Shown here: piece by piece, positions 44,086-47,952 of the stretch
How positions within the stretch are numbered: the stretch's first letter is position 1
Layout: every line of letters begins with the position of its first letter
Origin: Gemmatimonadota bacterium
GTDB lineage: Bacteria; Gemmatimonadota; Gemmatimonadetes; Gemmatimonadales; Gemmatimonadaceae
Direction: 5' to 3'
Assembly: GCA_028287345.1 (NCBI GenBank)
Contig: JAQBPV010000353.1
Coordinates: 1 to 47,952, forward strand
Length of the DNA: 47,952 nt
Notes under the pieces: model-generated
What the model was told of the DNA's origin: nothing
The model's input: the letters and a program-made list of their open reading frames with translations, nothing else
Databases searched by the model: none
Program-made: the position numbers and the translations under genes

Positions 44086-44642
44086 CAATGCGCATCGTGG
44101 AGACGGAACTGGCAGGCGTGGTCGTCGTGGAGCCCGACGTCTACACGGACGAGCGCGGCTTTCTCGTCGTGTCATTCAATGAACGCGAGTTCGCCGCGGC
44201 GGGATTGCCCGGCCACTTTGCGCAGGACAATCACTCGCGCTCGGTGTCTCGCGTCATTCGCGCGCTGCACTTTCAAGCGGGCACGCCGCAGGGAAAGCTC
44301 GTGACGACCATCACGGGCGAGATCTTCGACGTCGCGGTGGATGTGCGGGTCGGATCGCCGACGTTCGGCAAGTGGACGGCAGTGACGCTGCGTGCGAGCG
44401 AACCTCGCTACCTCTGGATTCCGCCCGGGTTCGCACACGGCTTCGCAGTGTTGTCCGACGTTGCCGACGTCGTCTACAAGTGCACCACGGTCTTCGAACC
44501 GGATGGACAGTCGGGGATCCTGTGGAACGACCCCGCCATCGGCATACCATGGCCGATCGCCAATCCGATCCTCTCGGCGCCAGATCGCATCAGGCCGACG
44601 TTGTCCGACATGCTGGACGTGCTTCCGCGCTACGTCCCGTGA
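44082..44642 (+). CDS. rmlC: dTDP-4-dehydrorhamnose 3,5-epimerase
   Basis: The 186-residue cupin epimerises C3 and C5 of dTDP-4-keto-6-deoxyglucose. It carries [20 protein letters not shown], the conserved QDNHSRS, the catalytic-histidine segment [23 protein letters not shown], and [18 protein letters not shown]. Length is normal. The frame is joined to rmlA by ATGA and to rmlB by GTGA. The first Met of MTMRIVE gives that coupling; the third-codon Met is an alternative. Confidence 0.96.
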   Translation: MTMRIVETELAGVVVVEPDVYTDERGFLVVSFNEREFAAAGLPGHFAQDNHSRSVSRVIRALHFQAGTPQGKLVTTITGEIFDVAVDVRVGSPTFGKWTAVTLRASEPRYLWIPPGFAHGFAVLSDVADVVYKCTTVFEPDGQSGILWNDPAIGIPWPIANPILSAPDRIRPTLSDMLDVLPRYVP

Positions 44643-45724
44643 CGGCCACATTCGAGCCACGAGTCGTCGTCGTGACGGGGGGCGCTGGATTCATCGGATC
44701 CAACCTGGTGCGATGGATTCTTCACAACGTTCGCGACATCTCCGTCGTGAACGTCGATGCGCTCACGTACGCCGGCACGCGCGCGAGCCTCACCGACGTC
44801 GAGACCGAGCACGGTCGCGACGGAAGCGGACGATACTTCTTTCGGCAACTCGATGTTCGTGACAATGACGGGGTGGCCCAGCTCCTCGCCGGAGACACGC
44901 GTGATACGCTGGATGGACGATCGGTTCCCGCACCCGACGCCGTCCTCCATCTCGCTGCAGAAACACACGTCGACAGATCGATCGCCAGTGCATCCGCGTT
45001 CGTGTCCACCAACGTGCAGGGCACCATGACCCTGCTCGACGCAGTGAAGGTGGAGCTCGACGCTCGCCCGCGCGACTTTCGTCTGATCAACGTCAGCACC
45101 GACGAGGTATATGGCTCGCTGGGCGAGCATGATCCGGCCTTCTCGGAAAGTCATGCGCTTCGGCCAAACTCTCCCTACTCAGCCAGCAAGGCTGGTGCGG
45201 ACTGCCTGGTCCGTGCCTACGTCGAGACGCATGGTCTACCGTGCATTACGACACGCAGCTCGAACAACTACGGTCCGTATCAGTTTCCCGAGAAGCTGAT
45301 TCCATATATGATCGCTCGCGCACTGCGCGACGAAACGCTGCCCATCTACGGCGATGGCGGCAATGTGCGCGACTGGCTGCACGTCGAAGACCACGTCGAG
45401 GCACTCTGGCGCGTCTGCACGCATGGTCGCATCGAGGACGAGGTGTACAACATCGGCGGACGCGCCGAGCGACGGAACATCGACGTGGCGCGCACGATAC
45501 TCTCGGTGCTGGAGAAACCGGCATCACGCATCGAGTTCGTCGCCGATCGGCCCGGCCACGATCGGCGCTATGCACTCGACGGCACGCGAATTCGCGAACG
45601 GCTCGACTGGACTCCATCGCGCTCGTTCGACGAGGGTCTGCGCGAAACGATCAGGTGGTATGTGGACCATCAGGACTGGTGGCAGCGCGCCCTCGCGCGT
45701 TCGTCGCATCACGCGGCATTCTGA
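44639..45724 (+). CDS. rmlB: dTDP-glucose 4,6-dehydratase
   Basis: The 361-residue SDR enzyme converts dTDP-glucose to dTDP-4-keto-6-deoxyglucose. Motifs are VVVTGGAGFIGSNLVRW, LAAETHVDRSIASA, NVSTDEVYGSLG, YSASKAGAD and SSNNYGPYQFPEKLIP, with RPGHDRRYALD near the end. The GTG at 44639 overlaps the rmlC stop; the frame remains open upstream but is rmlC in another frame. Its product could also feed a 4-aminotransferase. A five-base gap leads to rmlD. Confidence 0.97.
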   Translation: MTATFEPRVVVVTGGAGFIGSNLVRWILHNVRDISVVNVDALTYAGTRASLTDVETEHGRDGSGRYFFRQLDVRDNDGVAQLLAGDTRDTLDGRSVPAPDAVLHLAAETHVDRSIASASAFVSTNVQGTMTLLDAVKVELDARPRDFRLINVSTDEVYGSLGEHDPAFSESHALRPNSPYSASKAGADCLVRAYVETHGLPCITTRSSNNYGPYQFPEKLIPYMIARALRDETLPIYGDGGNVRDWLHVEDHVEALWRVCTHGRIEDEVYNIGGRAERRNIDVARTILSVLEKPASRIEFVADRPGHDRRYALDGTRIRERLDWTPSRSFDEGLRETIRWYVDHQDWWQRALARSSHHAAF

Positions 45725-45729
45725 CTTCG

Positions 45730-46572
45730 ATGCGCGTGCTGCTCACCGGAGCTAACGGGATGCTGGCGCACGCGCTTCGCGAGACTGTGCCATCGAACGC
45801 CGAAATGTTCGCACGGTCACGTGCAGAGCTCGACGTCACTGATGCCGACGCCATTTCACGCGAGCTCGCCGCGGCGCAGCCCGACGTGATCATCAACGCT
45901 GCCGCGTACACCGCGGTTGATCGAGCAGAGTCCGATCTCGATTCGGCCGAGCGCGTCAATGGCGTCGCTCCAGGTCTGCTCGGGACCGCGGCGGCCCGCA
46001 TCGGCGCAAAGGTGGTGCACTACAGCACGGACCACGTGTTCGACGGGAAAAGCGTGACGCCGTATGCAGAGGATGCAGGAACGAATCCGATCAACGCATA
46101 CGGGCGATCGAAGCTGCACGGCGAGCAGGCGCTACATGCGAGCGGAGCCAATCACGTGATCCTTCGCACGCAGTGGCTGTTCGCGGATGTAGGCCGAAGT
46201 TTTCCGGATACGATGTGGACTCGCGCTCGCGCTGGACTGCAGACGCGGGTGGTGGACGATCAGCGGGGGGCTCCTACCTACGCCGGCGATCTTGCGCGCG
46301 CCACATGGTCGTTGCTGGATGAGGAGGGCATCATCCACGTCGTCAGCGACGGCGCCACGACGTGGTTCGAAGTCGCGCGACGCGTCTTTGCCGCCGCGGG
46401 GTGCCCCGAACTTCTGGCTCCGTGTTCGGCCAGCGAATATTTGGTAGACGCCCAACGACCACCCAACGCCGTTCTCGATACGACGCGCCTCCGATCACTC
46501 GGCATCATTTTGCCCACGTGGACGGTTGCAATCGATGGCTTCATCGCGCGTCGCACGGCAGCGGAGTCGTGA
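45730..46572 (+). CDS. rmlD: dTDP-4-dehydrorhamnose reductase
   Basis: The 280-residue enzyme completes dTDP-L-rhamnose synthesis. It shows VLLTGANGMLAHALRETV, DVIINAAAYTAVDRAESD, VHYSTDHVFDGKSVTPYAE, the catalytic YGRSKLHGEQ, RTQWLFADVGRSF and RPPNAVLDTTRL. The ATG at 45730 follows the rmlB stop by 5 nt. The longer open frame upstream is rmlB in another frame. Gene order rmlA-C-B-D is a common variant. Confidence 0.96.
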   Translation: MRVLLTGANGMLAHALRETVPSNAEMFARSRAELDVTDADAISRELAAAQPDVIINAAAYTAVDRAESDLDSAERVNGVAPGLLGTAAARIGAKVVHYSTDHVFDGKSVTPYAEDAGTNPINAYGRSKLHGEQALHASGANHVILRTQWLFADVGRSFPDTMWTRARAGLQTRVVDDQRGAPTYAGDLARATWSLLDEEGIIHVVSDGATTWFEVARRVFAAAGCPELLAPCSASEYLVDAQRPPNAVLDTTRLRSLGIILPTWTVAIDGFIARRTAAES

Positions 46573-46649
46573 TCGCGATGCGAGCGCACTGGAATCTGCG
46601 CGTTCCGTGCGTAGCTTCGTAGCGAGGCAGTCGTCCGCAGCTCTCGTCC

Positions 46650-46723
46650 GGGCCCTTAGCTTAGTTGGTTAAAGCAGCCGACTCATAATCGGCCGATCGT
46701 GGGTTCAAGTCCCACAGGGCCCA
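46650..46723 (+). tRNA. tRNA-Ile2 (anticodon CAT, lysidine type)
   Basis: The 74-nt cloverleaf has acceptor stem GGGCCCT/AGGGCCC and anticodon stem GCCGA/TCGGC around CTCATAA, giving anticodon CAT. The T arm is GTGGG-TTCAAGT-CCCAC and the discriminator is A; CCA is not encoded. The pairs C4-G69 and C5-G68 are determinants for the lysidine synthase TilS, and the whole molecule resembles E. coli ileX. This favours tRNA-Ile2 over elongator tRNA-Met. A Met assignment cannot be fully excluded from sequence. Confidence 0.85.
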
Positions 46724-46745
46724 CTTCAAACACAGTGGCAGCATC

Positions 46746-47471
46746 GTGACGCGCATCTCCATCTCCATCTCCGTCGACTTCGAGCCGGACTGCCCGCCGT
46801 ATCTCAGTTCGACGTTTCGCGGAATCGAGCGAGGCGCGCCTGCCCTGCTTCGCCTGTTCGGCGATTCGAACGTGCGCGCGACGTACTTCACGACCGGTGA
46901 AGTGGCGGAGAAGTATCCCGAAGCAGTGCGCGCATTGATCGCCGGCGGCCACGAGCTCGGCTGTCATGGCGTGACCCATACCGCCTTCGACACGCTGGCC
47001 GAGCACGACGCACGGTGGGAGATCGAGCGGTCGTCCGACATCCTTCGCGCCTTTGCGCCAGTCGATTCCTTTCGCGCACCGTATCTGCGCTTTCCGGAAC
47101 CGTACGTCGCGCTGCTCGAGCAGAATGGGTTCACCACTGATTCCTCTCTCGCGAAGTACAAGCGATCGTTCTACCGCACGCGCCAGCCGACGACGGTGAC
47201 GCGCATCCCGGCGTCGATGACGTCGTCGGTGCTCCGACTCCCGCGCGCAATCCGCAATCCGTGGCTGCTCTCGCTCAGCGACCCCGTGGTGCTGTTCGTG
47301 CACCCCTGGGAGTTCGTCGATCTCACCCATGAGAAGCTTCGCTACGACTGTCGCTTTCGCACGGGCGCGTTTGCTCTGCAGGCGTTGGGCGAAGTCATCG
47401 CTCTCTTTCGCGAACGCGACGCGGAGTTTCTGACAATTCGCGAGCTCGCCGCGCGCGAACGGGCCGCATGA
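46746..47471 (+). CDS. Polysaccharide deacetylase (NodB homology)
   Basis: The 241-residue protein has the carbohydrate esterase 4 core. It shows ISISVDFEPDCPPY with the catalytic aspartates, LFGDSNVRATYFTTGEVAEK, and the metal-binding HGVTH in GGHELGCHGVTHTAFD. The sequence FRAPYLRFPEPYVALLEQNGF and VLFVHPWEF near the C-terminus complete the active site. There is no signal peptide, so action on lipid-linked or cytoplasmic N-acetyl sugars is likelier than on cell wall. It is coupled by ATGA to the following membrane protein gene. Confidence 0.92.
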   Translation: MTRISISISVDFEPDCPPYLSSTFRGIERGAPALLRLFGDSNVRATYFTTGEVAEKYPEAVRALIAGGHELGCHGVTHTAFDTLAEHDARWEIERSSDILRAFAPVDSFRAPYLRFPEPYVALLEQNGFTTDSSLAKYKRSFYRTRQPTTVTRIPASMTSSVLRLPRAIRNPWLLSLSDPVVLFVHPWEFVDLTHEKLRYDCRFRTGAFALQALGEVIALFRERDAEFLTIRELAARERAA

Positions 47472-47952
47472 CGTCGGCACACGCTCGCCGCCTGGCCACT
47501 GCGGCGGGAATCGTCATCCTCGTGGCCCTGCTCGTGTTCGCGGTGCGGCGCATCGACGTTGGGCGCGTCGTCACCGAATTGCGGTCGGTGCGCGCTTCCT
47601 GGATCGTGGGGGCGCTGCTGTGCTACGTCTCGATCCTTCCGTTGTGGGCGCTGCAGTGGCGTCTCCTCGCGCCGCAGACCGAACGCAACACGTTTCGTCG
47701 GATGTTGGGTGTCATCGCGATGACGTCGTCCACGCACAATACGACAGCGTTTCTCGTCGGTGAAGCAACGGGCGGTCTGCTTCTCGCCACTCAGGTAGGA
47801 CTCGGGCGCTCCGCAGCATTCTCGGTCATCGCGATGGATCAGCTTCTGGTGGGCATCGCAAAGCTCGGCGTGCTCAGTACCGCGGCGCTGACGCTCACGC
47901 TTCCGCAGTGGATGGCCAACGGAGTGGCCGCGCTCGCGATCGGCGTGATGAC
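47468..47952 (+). CDS. LPG synthase-like (AglD/UPF0104) membrane protein, 5' part
   Basis: The visible 161 residues start MTSAHARRLATAAGIVIL and show at least four hydrophobic segments. WALQWRLLAPQ and FLVGEATGGLLLATQVGLGRSAAFSVIAMDQL are typical of the lysylphosphatidylglycerol synthetase transmembrane family. Such proteins often lie next to NodB deacetylases in lipid- or glycan-modifying operons. The gene runs off the right edge. Function is unclear beyond membrane lipid or glycolipid handling. Confidence 0.78.
   Translation, partial: MTSAHARRLATAAGIVILVALLVFAVRRIDVGRVVTELRSVRASWIVGALLCYVSILPLWALQWRLLAPQTERNTFRRMLGVIAMTSSTHNTTAFLVGEATGGLLLATQVGLGRSAAFSVIAMDQLLVGIAKLGVLSTAALTLTLPQWMANGVAALAIGVM

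Noticed and set aside
13321-46723. Genomic island bounded by two tRNA genes
   Set aside because: No integrase, no direct repeat of a tRNA end was seen, and core envelope genes (mla, heptose kinase, rml) lie inside.
46683-47480. Minus-strand frame of 265 codons opposite the deacetylase
   Set aside because: It reads into the tRNA-Ile gene and is antisense to a complete NodB domain.
1-47952. CRISPR array, insertion sequence, prophage or defence system
   Set aside because: No regularly spaced repeats, transposase, integrase, Cas or defence-type proteins were seen on either strand.

Overview
The window is GC-rich, tightly packed bacterial DNA with many ATGA/GTGA start-stop overlaps. It carries a heptose kinase, a Mla-type lipid transport system and a polysaccharide export (OPX) protein, so the host has a Gram-negative envelope. 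The overall style suggests Gemmatimonadota. That assignment is an inference from gene content and protein style and was not tested by search.

Region 1 (1-10.7 kb, all minus strand) is housekeeping: mutS2 (5' end only), yqeY, a HIT protein, rsmE, prmA, dnaJ, hrcA, hemW, dprA and obgE. These are followed by a carboxymuconolactone-decarboxylase-fold protein, a class 3 (ReAV-type) L-asparaginase and an EamA transporter. Region 2 (10.7-18 kb) is envelope-related: a large OPX protein with about six SLBB domains, tRNA-Val(CAC) just upstream of it with a clear promoter, a small unknown gene, mlaD-mlaF-mlaE (minus), and a divergent heptose-7-phosphate kinase gene.

Region 3 (18-46.6 kb) is a complete-looking Wzx-dependent surface polysaccharide locus made of several blocks. 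A plus operon holds gmd, fcl, a GT4, a GNAT acetyltransferase, a small initiating phosphoglycosyl transferase and a DegT-type aminotransferase. Then come a GT4, an FkbM methyltransferase and a GT2. A minus operon holds a methyltransferase, the wzx flippase, a GT2, an EpsG-type polymerase, a GT4 and wzz. A second minus block holds a WbpM/PglF-like 4,6-dehydratase, an RmlD-like reductase, an FnlA/CapE-like dehydratase-epimerase and a WecB/CapG-like 2-epimerase. A PAP2 protein and a second WecB follow, then rmlACBD.

Together these can supply GDP-L-fucose, dTDP-L-rhamnose, a UDP-2-acetamido-2,6-dideoxy-L-hexose, probably a 4-acetamido-4,6-dideoxy sugar, and UDP-ManNAc. Five glycosyltransferases plus the initiating transferase fit a repeat unit of about six residues, probably methylated. 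Region 4 (46.6 kb to the end) holds tRNA-Ile2(CAU), a polysaccharide deacetylase and the start of an LPG-synthase-like membrane protein. No insertion sequence, integrase, phage gene, CRISPR array or rRNA was seen.
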